Shown: piece by piece, positions 21,459-32,839 of the stretch
Numbering within the stretch: the first letter of the stretch is position 1
Layout: the number at the start of each line of letters is the position of its first letter
Source of the DNA: Thereva unica
Taxonomy: Eukaryota; Arthropoda; Insecta; Diptera; Therevidae
NCBI GenBank assembly: GCA_949987705.1
Contig: CATLJY010000126.1
Span: forward strand, 1-64,000
Direction: 5' to 3'
Length of the DNA: 64,000 nucleotides
Translations under genes and position numbers: made by a program
Notes under the pieces: generated by a model
Seen by the model: only the letters and a program-made list of their open reading frames with translations
What the model was told of the DNA's origin: nothing
Database searches by the model: none

Positions 21459-22878
21459 TGTAATAAGCTTAGCTTATTATAATAAAAAAAAAATAAATGG
21501 TTAAAAAAATTTTTTAAAAAAAATTCTTTTCATTAACTAAAAAATGTACTGAAAAGTAAAAAATAAAAAATATTTTAAAGAAAGCGTGAAATTTCAATTT
21601 TAATGAAAAAGTTAATTAAAAGAATGGCGCATTTTTCATCAAAAAATTTTGTTAGAGTTTGAAATTAACAAACCAAAAAATTGAGGGTTATTGTAAATCT
21701 CACGCGATTTACAGTTATATTTTCAATTTTTGATGAAAAATGCGCCATTCTTTTAATTAACTTTTTCGTTAAAATTGAAATTTCACGCTTTCTTTAAAAT
21801 ATTTTTTATTTTTTACTTTTCAGTACATTTTTTAGTTAATGAAAAGAATTTTTTTTAAAAATTTTTTTTAACCATTTATTTTATTTTCTACTTTTTAGTT
21901 TATTATATGTATTCCGCCATTTTATGATGGCAATTCTATTAGATTTAAAATTACGTCACACAGTTTACTGTATTCATTTGATACCCATGTCGTGGGCTCG
22001 GTGGAACATAATTGCAAAAACGGCCGCCATCTCGGAACCGTCTTCTTGATTTTTTTACAAAAAGGTCAGATTGCATTTAGTACTTATACATGATGAGTTG
22101 AACTCAAGTTGAACCCAAGTCTAACTACATGTAAACGATAGTCGAGTTGGGTTAAGGTTGACTGAACTCGACCCAGCTCTGCTACCTGGGTTTAGTTGAA
22201 ATTATGCATACGGACATGAGTTCAGTATTTGAGTAGTTGAATTTAGTTGACAGCAGCATCTCTGTGTTTGTTTGTGATTTTTTGTAAGGTGTATTGCTTC
22301 TTTATTATCAACTCACCCTTAACTCAACTATTCATCTCATCATTCATACACATTAACCACCCGAACTACGAGTGTGTGCAAAATTGGAAGTTGATCGATT
22401 ATATTTTCTACTTTTTAGTCTATTATAAGCTTTCCGCAATTTAGTGTTGGCCGCCATTTTGAATTTGGAATGACGCCACATAGCTTATTGTGTTCTACCT
22501 GTCCTTTCATTTGATACCCATGTCAGAGGGCCGCGGAGCACAATTTCAAAAATCGGGCGCCATTTTGGAACCGCCATCTTGATATTTTTACAAAATGGCC
22601 AGATTGCATTGTCATCCAAACTAAACGTGTATGCAAAATTTCAGCTCTATCCGAAACCGGGAAGTGGGTCAAATTTAACTTCCAAGATTTGACGACAAAC
22701 AGTGTAAGTTAAATAAAAGAATTTAATAAAATACAGTTTTTAATTTTTATAGTTTTTTGTGGTTTTATTATTTTATTTGGATTCTCTCTTCTTCCTTACT
22801 TCTGTACTGTACACAGGTTGAAGCTCAACTGACTTACGGACTACGTTTACATGTTACATGAATAACGCACTTATTACA
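21459..22878 (-). repeat. Left (3') LTR of the gypsy element, split by an insertion
   Basis: LTR bases 21459-21487 and 22724-22878 match the right LTR (38272-38458) with a few differences (for example CACAGG against CATAGG, and a roughly 10-bp indel at the insertion junction). The middle is occupied by copy 2 of the palindrome/269-bp element. Confidence 0.9.
21488..22723 (+). mobile_element. Palindrome-headed repeat element, copy 2, inside the gypsy LTR
   Basis: Same plan as copy 1: palindrome about 21488-21880, spacer to about 22440, then a single 269-bp unit. It is flanked by TAATAAAA at 21480-21487 and 22724-22731, a possible 8-bp target duplication, although the sequence is low-complexity. 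It differs from copy 1 by only a few substitutions (for example CTAACTACATG against CTAACTAAATG), so the two are closely related. Confidence 0.8.
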
Positions 22879-22900
22879 CGCTCTTTTTTTTTATTTTATT
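22879..22900 (-). promoter_or_regulatory. Polypurine tract of the gypsy element
   Basis: On the minus strand, AAAATAAAAAAAAAGAGCG directly abuts the 3' LTR. This is the expected place and composition for a plus-strand primer. Confidence 0.55.
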
Positions 22901-22910
22901 TGGACCATTG

Positions 22911-23748
22911 CTAATCATAACCATATTTTATTGGTAGTCTTACAACTCGACCACTTCTTGTCGTTGTGAATTGAGGAGCGCTTTCACTCTCAGATGTTGC
23001 TTCTGAATCATCACTACCAGCAGTTGTATATTCATCTGATGATGTCAAATTATTATAATCCTGTACTGCTGTTAGTTCCGATTCATCCACATAACAAGGA
23101 ATTTTATTATCATTATTTTCCGCGTGCACATTTGTATTTGTTCGGTTACTGATTTCTAGTGGCGCTATCTTTATTTCTGGCATCTTCTGACTAACATGGC
23201 ATCTGACATTATCCTCAAACATTAAATCACTAGCATTAAAATCGACATTATTTGTTTTTGCTATAAATCTACGATTACGTCTAAAATGATTATCAAATCC
23301 ATCTTTAATAATGTATGATCGATCATTAACTATTCCAACAATCGTTCCATTATGCCATTCTTTTCCTCTTTTCTTAAAAATAACTAAATCTCCTATTTTC
23401 AATACCGGTAATGACTTTGCATTTCGATTATAGTAATATCTTTGTTTATCCTTTTTCTTTTCAATTTTTTCTTGAATTACTTTCTCCGATAAGTTGTTCC
23501 TGACTAATAATAATGAATCCGATACTGGCAACTTTGTTTTAATCAATCTTCCAAAAAACAATTCTGACGGTGACAATTGCATGCCAGCCACAGGAGTCGT
23601 ATTGTATTCTAAAATGTTGTATTGATATGACTTCAGATTATTTGCTTCGTAACACCGTTTCAATATATTTTTTGCGATAGCTACGCCTTTCTCAGCCAGC
23701 CCATTACTTTGTGGATACCGCGGGCTTGAAAATTTGAATTTTATATTA
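22911..23748 (-). pseudogene. Gypsy integrase, C-terminal part
   Basis: The open frame holds the end of the integrase catalytic core, with SSPRYPQSNGLAEK, where the final Glu is the third catalytic residue. It is followed by the GPY-type region with KIGDLVIFKKRGKEW and VGIVNDRSYIIKD, then a low-complexity acidic tail ending in TTTRSGRVVRLP. The core is interrupted at 23749 by the Academ-like transposon; the N-terminal part resumes at 31548. The open frame as such runs on to 23825 into the transposon's TIR, but that extension is not gypsy. RT, RNase H and the rest of integrase lie 8-14 kb away. Confidence 0.85.
23746..23748. repeat. Target-site duplication TTA (left) of the Academ-like element
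   Basis: TTA precedes TAGTGCAGTG here and follows CACTGAGCTA at 31548-31550. Removing the element plus one TTA restores continuity of the integrase frame across the site, which fixes the ends to the base. Confidence 0.8.
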
Positions 23749-24486
23749 TAGTGCAGTGCAATTAGTAAATCAAATTGCATTTCATGATGGTCAAAATTTT
23801 TTTTTTGGAATTTGTTGGGGTACATCTGACAATGTTAAAACCAAGTTTGTGGGGTCGCAGTGTGATGGGAAAAGCCGCCATCTTGAAAAAGAGGTAGAGG
23901 TCGTTTATACCAAATAACTCGGTTGTGTGCAATGATAGCTGAAAATGATCAATACAAAGTCATTAGAGAATAAAATTATCTACAAAACGAGCTCTTAACG
24001 AGGTCTGTAAGTTAATTTGGCTCAAAGTTATGGCCGCTCAAAGTTCGAGCTTGTTCGGGTGGTTGAGGTTGAATGCAGTTTTTTGCGATTATCTCGTAAG
24101 ACATCAATTTGGGTGGGTTAATGCCGATTATCAAACTTATAGTGCTAGTGATTACCTTTAGAATAAGCCCTTAATCATCGTTCTCGCTTGTATAGTTTGC
24201 GAGTAATACAACGCCAAAGTTCGCACTTCACGTGACTGAAATAACTAATAACACAATTTTTTTTGAATATCTCCTTAACGGCTCATATGAAAAAGTAGTA
24301 AACAGCAAAAATTCGGACAATAAAAATATCTTTCAAATGAGCTATTAGTTGAAGCTCCATGTCGTTTTATGCCAGCGATACAACCGGTCAAAGGTCAACC
24401 GCGAGGTTTACGAATTGTTTGTTTAACTACTTTGGGAAATTATAACAATGAGACATATGTAGTGGCTTAGAACCATCAATTTTGAC
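23749..24486 (+). repeat. Left terminal inverted repeat, 738 bp
   Basis: Reverse complement of 30808-31547, with scattered substitutions and a 10-base T run in the left copy. The inner boundary is ATCAATTTTGAC. Confidence 0.9.
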
Positions 24487-24604
24487 ATTCTAAAAATATT
24501 TTGTTTGACGAGAAACAATAAATATTCATCAGTAAAACTTTCTCACGAAACAAAGATTAGCAATCGAAGGTTTAAGGGCCAAGATACTTTCCCAAAACAG
24601 TCTC

Positions 24605-24915
24605 CAGTCAGTTGAATTTAGTTGAGTTAAGTTGAGATTAGTTGAATTTAGTTGAGTTTAGTCGAGTTTAGTTGATTTTGGTTGAGTTTAGTTGAGGTTA
24701 GTTGGTGTCAGTTGATTTATTGGAGTTTAGTTGAGTATAGTTGAATTTTGTTAAGTTAGTTCTGTTTAGTTGAGTTGAATCGTTAATAGTTAGATTAGTC
24801 GTTCAGTTTAGTTGCGTTTGGTTGAGTTTAGTTGAGTTTGGTTCAGTTTAGTTGAGTTTAGTTGCTTAGAATTGGGTTGATAGTTAAGTTGAGTTTAGCT
24901 GAGTTTAGTTTTTTT
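24605..24915 (+). repeat. Degenerate AGTTGAGTTT minisatellite
   Basis: About 30 degenerate copies of a 10-base unit AGTTGAGTTT/AGTTGAATTT, with single-base changes and small indels. It lies just inside the left TIR. Similar GTTGA-rich words occur in the spacer of the palindrome-headed elements (16915-17060), but no longer match is evident. Confidence 0.85.
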
Positions 24916-24957
24916 TTTGTCGCAATGGAGGTTTGTTTGATGTGCAAAACAAGTTTA

Positions 24958-26190
24958 AGTTTTTTTTTTTTTTTTTTTTTATGTGGCAGTGCTAAGCTCA
25001 GGAATCACCCTTTGTACTACTAGTCCGTCATGTCATTTGTCACGTCATGGTGCAATGTCTAGCAGTAAGCTTAGTACGGGGAGGGGGTTGGAGGGGTTAT
25101 AAAGGAACGGGAGGGAATTGAAGAAGGTGGTGATGAACCCTGCGTTTGAACTCTTGGATGTTGTAGGAGCTCGGAAATACTGACTGCGAGAGATTATTCC
25201 ACAGCCGAGTTGTTCTATTAACAAACGAATTCATATCTTGTTGAGTGCGTGAAAGAGGGAGTTGCAGGTGGAGGGAATGAGACGAGTGGGCTAATCTGGT
25301 GTTGCGGGTATAAGAATGCCGTGGAGGCAGGAGAGCGTTTAGCTCGGAGGAACAGTCACTATGATAGTAGCGATAAAATTTTGTCAGTGCTGCTACATTC
25401 CTACGGTGGCTTAAGGGGTCGATGGTGGAGCAGGCGGTGTCGTCATCAATTAACTTGAGCGCCCTTTTTTGCACCTTATCTAACCATGCCAAGGTGGTTA
25501 TTGGGGCGCCGCCCCAAACGAGGGAGTTATATTCGAGAAGAGGTCGAATGTAGGATTTATAAATAACAGCACGGGCCGATGGCTGGAGGAGGAACTTACA
25601 CCTCTTAAGAAATCCCAAGCACTGAGATCCTTGTTTGGCGATTTGGAATATGTGGTCATTCCATCGCAAGTCTTTGGCTAATGTCACGCCTAAGATGTGT
25701 AAGGATGGTTCGGCCATTAGTTGAACTTCATTCACTTTCAAGGGTGGAGGGGTGTTGAACTTCTTTTTGGAGATAAGACAGTACTTGGTTTTGGCGGGGT
25801 TGAATTCAACACGATTCTTCTTTCCCCACTCTAGAATGAGTACAATGTCGTTATTAATAGAGTTGGACATACGTTCGCGATCATCAAGACAGGATCTGGC
25901 ATGAGTCTGCCTTGTATCGAAGCTGTACGAGTACCGTAAAGTACCGTCGTCAGCGAAGCTGAGAAGTGGGTTGGAGGGGATTGAAAGAAGGTCATTTATA
26001 AAGATAAGGAATAGGGCCGGTGATAAGATTGACCCCTGGGGGACCCCCGCCGAGATCGGGTGGGATGCGGATTTGACGCCATCCAATACTACTTTGATTG
26101 AACGACCGAAAAGGAAATGCCTGATCCACTTCTGTAGAAGTGAGTCGACTCCAATAGCTTTGAGTTTGGCTAACAGGGCTGAGCAATCAC
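24958..26190 (-). mobile_element. 5'-truncated LINE (copy A) inside the Academ-like element
   Basis: Ends on the minus strand in a poly(A) tail (T run 24961-24980 on the plus strand). The 3' UTR words CATGACGGACTAGTAGTACA and GGTGATTCCTGAGCTTAG recur in copy B (41390-41475) and copy C (53600-53700). The 5' junction is near 26190, where RT homology stops and Academ sequence resumes. Exact duplicated flanks were not found. Confidence 0.8.
25097..26190 (-). pseudogene. LINE reverse transcriptase, C-terminal half (copy A)
   Basis: The frame covers the RT palm from ALLAKLKAIGVDSLLQKWI through GVPQGSILSPALFLIFIND and LLSFADDGTLRYS (catalytic FADD) to the thumb and C-terminal region HILGVTLAKDLRWNDHIFQI, CLGFLKRCKFLLQP and RPLLEYNSLVWGGA. 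The end of the protein, near VHHHLLQFPPVPL, is intact. The endonuclease and the RT fingers are missing through 5' truncation. The reading frame itself is unbroken over about 365 codons, so the insertion is fairly young. The clade is R1/Jockey-group by style. Upstream codons of the open frame (about 26190-26269) belong to flanking transposon sequence. Confidence 0.85.
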
Positions 26191-26408
26191 TTTTAAAGAG
26201 GAGCATTGCAAGAAAAGACGATGAAAGTGAGCAATTATTGAAAAATGTCTCGACCATAAACATCCACATGAGGTGCTACACTCGATACTGCGACGAAAGA
26301 GCCGATGGAGCTTTCTCCCGCAAAAGAGGTACGTACATTAATATCGCTAATGGGTCTTTCCATCCGCCAAGACGTCTGCGAAAAAAATTTTAATAACAAA
26401 TTTGTCTA

Positions 26409-27803
26409 ATGACCAAAAGTATGTCAGTGTCAGCATCTACACCAGGTTCATCTACACCAGGCAAGTCTACATGTAAATCTACGCCATCTTTACCGGAGTT
26501 CGACTTCCAAAATTACTGCTTCATATGCTCCAACATGCTCGTGACGTCTCATCAATCCGCAGAACAACGAGTTTTCAAGGTAACAAACCGTCGATACAAA
26601 ACACAGTTGCTACATTTGCTGAGCAATCGTGAAGATGAATTCGCCAAGAAAATTGTTGCGCGCATCAAAAATGTACCGAATTTAACTACAACTGGCGCAA
26701 AATATCATCGTGAATGCAATATACGAGTGTACTCTCGCCAACAAGTTTCATCCCCAAGAAACAATGAGATTGACGCTGCCATGGAATGCGTATATACTTA
26801 TTTGTCAGAACATCCCGATAAATGCCAATTTAGAATTTCTGATCTCATTACGAAAATTCGAACTCCGCATGTACCAGATCCACGCACTATTAAAGATCGA
26901 CTACAAAACAAATATGGCGAAAAACTTTTCATTTTTGCTGAGAAAGGACGAGAAGCATTTTTATGCTTTGTCGATCAAGGTCGTGAACTATTTGAAAAAT
27001 CTTACAAAGAAGAAAATTCAGAACAACATGTTAAAAAAATGGAAGACGTTCTCAGAGCAGCTGATATTATTTATGAAGAAATCTGCTCGCAAATTTATGA
27101 TATTGATGACTACCCGCAACCTGACAACTTTTTTAAGAATGTTGGCGACGTCGTTCCTCCTTATTTGAAAGCTTTCATGTCACGCATTATAACAGAACGG
27201 AAAAAAGGATCTTCCAATGTCTGGGAACGTAAATGCACTGCTATCTCTCACGCTATCATCAGTCAAGTTCGACCACGTTCTTTTATTTCTCCATTACAAC
27301 TCAGCATTGGCGCGTTTCTATTCAAAAGATATGGATCGAAAAATCTGATTGAAGTTCTATCCTCGTTGGGCTTTTCCGCATCTTACAAAGAGATTGTGAA
27401 GTTTGAAGCTTCTTGTATTTTGCGTCCTCAGCGTTCTATTACAGCATCAACCGGATTTTGTCTACAGTTCGTCTTTGATAACAGCGATTTCAACGTTAAT
27501 ACGATTGATGGTCGAGGTACGTTTCATGCAATGGGCGGCATTTGTTGTGTAACTCCAGACAGCGCAGTTAAGTCAGACTGTGCAATTCCTCGGATTAACA
27601 ATGCGTTGACTGCAGCGCAGAAAGGAAGACTTGGTTTCGTCCCAGTTTTAACATTCGGGAAAGAGAAACTGTCGGGTCTCCGTACTTTGAAAGTTGCGGA
27701 TATCGAGAACATTCGAAAATTTCTGATAAAATCATCCCAACACCTCCGGATTTTTTTTGGCTTTACGGGAAATGGTCGTGTTCCCCTGGACTCGGCGGCT
27801 TGA
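26409..27803 (+). pseudogene. Academ-like transposase, N-terminal part
   Basis: 465 codons from an ATG. A Ser/Thr/Pro-rich start leads to a Cys/His region (NYCFICSNMLV near residue 35-45, and YHRECNIRVYS near 95-105) that could bind zinc, then a helical region without a known fold name. Near 27750-27800 the frame ends. The next ORF begins in another frame right beside it, and the homologous order seen in related arthropod proteins runs across the junction, so a small indel, perhaps at the T8 run near 27750, splits one gene. It is followed directly by the 27800 frame. It probably contributes target or TIR recognition; this is inference. Confidence 0.7.
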
Positions 27804-29005
27804 ATGGTTTCATGATCGAAGCAACAGCTGGCAAATCGTTCGAGAAAAGTAAAATAATATACCTTCCTTTCATCAACGCCCCGTCTTCCGATTATGGTAC
27901 TATACTAACATCACTTGTTTTTGCATTGGAAAGATGCAAGGCTCTTGCCCACAAAACCTGCATCGTGAATTTCGATCAACCGCTTTATTGGAAGGCGCAT
28001 GACATCGTGAGCTCAGCTCCACCAGGTTCCGAACTTAGTAAAATTGTTGTTCGTTTGGGAGGATTCCACACCTTGATGTCGTTCATGGGCTCTATTGGCA
28101 GCACGATGTGCGGGAGTGGTCTACAGGAATTGTTCAAAGAAATTTACGCTGATAATAGCGTTGACCACATCATGACAGGACACGCATACTCGAGAGCAGT
28201 GCGCGCTCACAACCTTGCTCATTTATCCCTGACCAAGCAAATCATGGATCTCGTAGATTTCACCGATGACGACCGGGATATTTTGGATGCGGCAGTGAGG
28301 AACTTGAACAAAAGGGTAATTTTCGAAGTTGCAGAAGAGGAGTCATTCAAGATGATACTCGAGAAATTTGACGAAGAGCTTCAAAGGACAGAGAACAGAT
28401 CCCCAACCGCGAAACTCTGGGTAGAATATTTCAAAATGGTCACGCTTCTGAAACAATTCATCGAAGCCGAACGTTCAGGAAACTGGTCTCTGCACCTGGA
28501 TACTATGATGAAGATGATTCCATATTTCTACGCTTCAGGACACTATTTGTACGCTAAATCTGCACATTTGTATGTACAAGACATGCTCCAGTTGGAAAAC
28601 GTCATGTCTGAGAACGAGTATCATGATTTTACGAACGGTGGTAGATTCACGTCACGTATCACAGACAAATTCTATGGTGGGAATCCGCTCGACTACAGGA
28701 TCGAATCTACATTACAAAAAGGAATGAAAACTTCTGGAGGACTCACCCATGGACGCGGAATCACGGACAGCATTCTTTCCTCTTGGATACTGGGTGCCGT
28801 TGCACTGCAAGAGGTAATTGATCAAGTGGAGACTTACTGTGGTGTAAATCATAGTACTTCAGACCAGCACGTGGATCAACGAAGTTCCCGAGTCATGAGA
28901 GACAATCAAGACGTTGAAAAAATCGACAATTGGTTCGCGTCTCACCAACCGTTTGTAGAAGGAAATGAGCTCTTTTCTCTTAGCACCAGGAGGTATTGCA
29001 GATAG
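27800..29005 (+). pseudogene. Academ-like transposase, DDE-like middle part
   Basis: This part holds the most conserved words of the protein: NFDQPLYWKAHDIV (near 27970), RLGGFHTLMSFMGSIG (near 28060), MTGHAYSRAVRAHN (near 28180), and EAERSGNWSLHLDTMM, then IPYFYASGHYLYAKS (near 28465-28560). The Asp of FDQP and the Glu of EAERSGNW are plausible members of the catalytic acid triad, and the second acid is not obvious to me. The frame opens at a TTG and continues the upstream ORF in meaning. It overlaps the next ORF by about 40 bases in another frame, so a second indel lies near 28970-29000. Multi-copy proteins with this word order are known in arthropods. Confidence 0.7.
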
Positions 29006-30674
29006 CAGCATACACTGTCATCGTATTCGCGAAATAGGTCGTGGGTTGATGTCTAAAGCAGTGGGACAAAATTTTGGATCTTTGTCTTTTCAACGGAAAA
29101 ATAATGTGCTTCCCTTATCAGCGATGACGACGAGTGTCAATATCAATTCATCTGTTGTTCCAATCGACCCTTCTTTGCTCTTCCAGAGGATGTGCATCAC
29201 AAAGAAATCTCCCGATGACATCGAAAAATGCTTCGAATACGAACTTGCTCCTTTCCCGATGTCCCTTTTTACAGAAGAAGGCATGAGGAAAGGTACCAAG
29301 TCATCACTGTATGATGCGTTCTCCACCGTGTCCAAAAATGACGTTAATCTCGGTAAAAATCGGCATGTCGTGATAGACGGAGGATTTCTCTTACACAAAG
29401 TTGTTTGGGACCACAGCATGACACCGACTTTTGAAGCAATTTGTGAAAAATACGTACGGTATTTACAAGAACATCATGGCTCTCATGCCACTATTATTTT
29501 CGACGGGTATTCGGAGGTTCCGGTCATTTCAGGCACAAAGACATGGGAAAGATTTCGAAGGGCAGCGAAAAGACAATCAATTGAAGTCAATTTCACCGCC
29601 ACAACTGTCCTGACAACAGCTCAAGAATTATTTCTAGCCAACGAGCGAAATAAAGACAAATTTATTCAAATAGTAGGAAAAAAATTGAGGGAAACTGGAT
29701 ATACAGTTCATCAGGCCGAAGGAGATGCTGATTTTCTTATCGTCCAAACAGCAATTGAAAAGTCTATGTTGCATGATTCGGTCACTATTATCTCCGAAGA
29801 CATCGATGTTCTTGTTCTACTGACGGAGTATGGACGACACCTTCACAATGTTTTTCTTTGTAAACCACAAAAATCACATACTCCGGAGAAATTATACTCG
29901 ACATCAAGTATAAAATACGCTACAGCAGTATCAAACAACATTCTTTTCCTCCATGCCTTCTCCGGTTGTGACACAACATCGGCCACTTACTTCGCAGGAA
30001 AAATAAAATTTCTCACCACGATGAAGAAAAATTGCAGCGCACTCGAAGCAGGAGTGGAACTTTTCAAGGAAGAAAACATTAACCCAGAAAGACTAATTGC
30101 AGTAGGAGAGAGGTTTTACGTAATACTTTATGGCGGAGGAAAAACATTATCAATTGACAAACTTCGTTATATCAAATTTACGAAATCTTTGACAAAAAGC
30201 AAGAACAACCTCTCATCATTACCTCCCACAAAAGACGCGCTCTCTCAGCACATACTTCGAACGTATCATCAGGTCCAGAGTTGGCTCGGGAACTACCTGG
30301 ATCCCGAAAATTGGGGCTGGACAAAAAAGCCTCGGATGTATGTTCCTGTTACGTCCATCAAGGATCCTGCTCCTCCTGAGTTAATGAAAATAATCACTTG
30401 TTCGTGCATGTCTAAATGTGGCGCGGCTTGTGGATGTCGCAAAGCCGGCTTGAAGTGCTCCAGCATTTGTAAACACTGCAGTGGTGAAACCTGCACCAAC
30501 CTTAACAAATATGTGGAAATCACCAATGACGACGATGATGACTCTCTCTTTTATTTGCAACTTTCGCATGTCCCAGAATTGATTGAAGGTCCAGAAGGAA
30601 CCGCACAAATTTCGGATGACGAGGATCGAGACACAGAACCAGGACCATCAAAAATACTGAAATACTGTAAATGA
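28965..30674 (+). pseudogene. Academ-like transposase, XPG/PIN nuclease and CXC part
   Basis: 569 codons. Residues about 125-300 have the XPG/FEN1-like pattern: GGFLLHKVVW, IIFDGYSEVP, AEGDADFLIVQTAI (acid cluster) and TIISEDIDVLVLL (acid cluster), then LHAFSGCDTTSA near residue 330, as in the helical motif after the nuclease core. Residues about 470-515 are a Tesmin/CXC-like Cys-rich region (CSCMSKCGAACGCRKAGLKC, then CKHC). The tail is Asp-rich. It is the C-terminal third of the same broken gene. The nuclease may process transposon ends or donor breaks, but no activity can be inferred for this copy. Confidence 0.75.
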
Positions 30675-30807
30675 ACATAACAAAATGATAAAATTCAGGA
30701 AAAATATCATTTTCATGTAATAGTATGGTCATTATTGTTAATACGTTTTTTTTTTTCATAAACAAGGTACTTTCATAACGTTCTTCAGTGTTTTACTAAA
30801 AAAAATT

Positions 30808-31547
30808 GTCAAAATTGATGGTTCTAAGCCACTACATATGTCTCATTGTTATAATTTCCCAAAGTAGTTAAACAAACAATTCGTAAACCTCGCGGTTGAC
30901 CTTTGACCGGTTGTATCGCTGGCATAAAACGACATGGAGCTTCAACTAATAGCTCATTTGAAAGATATTTTTATTGTCCGAATTTTTGCTGTTTACTACT
31001 TTTTCATATGAGCAACCGTTAAGGAGATATTCAAAAAAAATTGCTTTATTAGTTATTTCAGTCACGTGAAGTGCGAACTTTGGCGTTGTATTACTCGCAA
31101 ACTATACAAGCGAGAACGATGATTAAGGGCTTATTCTAAAGGTAATCACTAGCACTATAAGTTTGATAATCGGCATTAACCCACCCAAATTAATATCTTA
31201 CGAGATAATCGCAAAAAACTGCATTCAACCTCAACCACCCGAACAAGTTCGAACTTTGAGCGGCCATAACTTTGAGCCAAATTAACTTACAGACCTCGTT
31301 AAGGGCTCGTTTTGTAGATAATTTTATTCTCTAATGACTTTGTATTGATCATTTTCAGCTATCATTGCACACAACCGAGTTATTTGGTATAAACGACCTC
31401 TACCTCTTTTTCAAGATGGCGGCTTTTCCAATCACACTGCGACCCCACAAACTTGGTTTTAACATTGTCAGATGTACCCCAACAAATTACTTTGACCATC
31501 ATGAAATGCAATTTTATGCCCTTTTTTCGACTAATTGCACTGAGCTA
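30808..31547 (-). repeat. Right terminal inverted repeat, 740 bp
   Basis: Reverse complement of the left TIR. It starts GTCAAAATTGATGG and ends CACTGAGCTA, followed by TTA. It has a short extra tract GCCCTTTTTTCG near 31518-31529 that differs from the left copy. Confidence 0.9.
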
Positions 31548-32185
31548 TTAAAATCACAAGCAAATCGATCAAATTCCAAAGACGAAAATGGACTATTGTC
31601 ACATTTTATTATTGTTGGAAATCCAATTTTTAAAAATACCCGATTTATTTCGTCTATTATATGTCCCGATGTTTTATTTTTTAATGAGATAGCAACCAAA
31701 TAGCTTGAATATGCATCAATGAGTGCAATATAATCGTGTCCAGCGTATTCGAATAAATCTACTGCTACTACATGAAACGGGTATTTTGGTGTTTCTTCCT
31801 GGACCAAGGGCTCTTTTTGATTATTTCTATGACATTTTTCACAAACAGTGCATGATTGGACCATTTCCTTGATTTGTATGTTCATTCCGGGCCAATAATA
31901 CAATTTCCTCGCTCGCGCCAGTGTCTTTTCGATACCCAAATGTGATTCATGTAACCATTTGGCCACTTTTCCTTGCAATCCTGTCGGTATGACAAGCCTA
32001 TGAGCAAAAAATAGTAGTCCACTTTCAACGTGAAGCTCCGATTTAAGTTTGTGAAAATGTTGATTTAAGTTATTTAATTGATGAAAATTTGGCCAACCGT
32101 TTTCTACGTATTTGCAGATCCGACTATAATTTTCATCTTCATTTAGTATTTTCTGGTAATACTTAAAATGCTTTCCGTTAAACAA
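31548..32185 (-). pseudogene. Gypsy integrase, N-terminal zinc and core part
   Basis: Minus-strand frame. HLGIEKTLARARKLYYWPGM with SCTVCEKCHR is the H2C2 zinc-binding domain. VVAVDLFEYAGHDYIALIDA holds the first catalytic Asp and IIKCDNSPF the second. The third acid lies 8 kb away at about 23690 because of the Academ-like insertion, whose right TIR adds a few foreign codons before the stop. The upstream end overlaps the RNase H frame by about 40 bases, which marks a frameshift near 32143-32185. Confidence 0.85.
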
Positions 32186-32775
32186 ACCGATTTAACGACT
32201 GAATGAATGACCCCTGAGAGGCCTTCTAATTCGTCTTCTTCCGATAATTGAGCACGCGATAAACAGTCAGCGACCAACATTTCTTTTCCAGGTTTATAAA
32301 CCACAGTCATTTGTGGATATTTCAGTAAAAACATGAACATGCGTTGCAGACGCATTGTTACATCGTCAATATCACGTTTGACCAATGTTTCTAAAGGTTT
32401 GTGATCACTTTCGTCTGTAAATTCGCGACCGTACAAAAAGTAGTGAAAACGTTGACACGCGAACACAATGGCCAACAGTTCTGTTTCAATTTGTGCCCAT
32501 TTTTGTTCACTCTTTGTTAATGTTCGAGAAGCGTATGCAATTGGGTGTCCATTTTGAGCAATTACACAACCCAATCCATCTTTTGATGCATCGGTTTGAA
32601 CAATTACAGGCAAAGTTGGGTCATAAACTGCCAGTACGGGTTCAGAAGAAACAATATTCAGTAAATTCTTATACTCTATTTCGTGTTTTTCATTCCAATT
32701 AAAATCGACGTCAAGTCTTGTTAGACATCGCAATTCAGCCGTTAATTTAGATAAATTCGGAATAAACCGTGCCAA
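32143..32775 (-). pseudogene. Gypsy RT connection and RNase H
   Basis: Starts in the RT thumb/connection (ARFIPNLSKLTAELRCLT), then RNase H of the gypsy type: VIVQTDASKDGLGCVIAQ (first catalytic Asp), YASRTLTKSEQKWAQIETEL (catalytic Glu), DESDHKPLETLV (second Asp) and ADCLSRA (last Asp). All four acids are visible. The frame is open for 210 codons and ends in a frameshift toward integrase. Upstream, the RT palm has been separated by the RTE LINE insertion. Confidence 0.85.
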
Positions 32776-32839
32776 ATACTTTAATAATCCTAGAAAACGT
32801 AAAACTCCCGACTTGTCCCTTCTTCTTCTTTAAACTCCT

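Larger units (their letters stand above)
23749..31547 (+). mobile_element. Academ-like DNA transposon, 7.8 kb
   Basis: Ends are TAGTGCAGTGCAATTAG and, reversed, TAGCTCAGTGCAATTAG. TIRs are 23749-24486 and 30808-31547, very similar over about 740 bases. The TSD is TTA. The coding region (26409-30674, plus) encodes a large protein with a DDE-like region, an XPG/PIN-type nuclease region and a Cys-rich CXC region. The Academ superfamily (AcademX lineage) is described as combining a transposase with an XPG nuclease and making 3-4 bp duplications, so I place it there by inference. A LINE fragment (about 24958-26190) has inserted between the left TIR and the gene. Confidence 0.75.

Noticed and set aside
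25249..25458. Plus-strand frames within the LINE RT of copy A (also 25971-26393)
   Set aside because: Antisense to a clear RT with FADD motif.
31365..31703. 112-codon plus-strand frame
   Set aside because: Lies across the right TIR of the Academ-like element and antisense to gypsy integrase.
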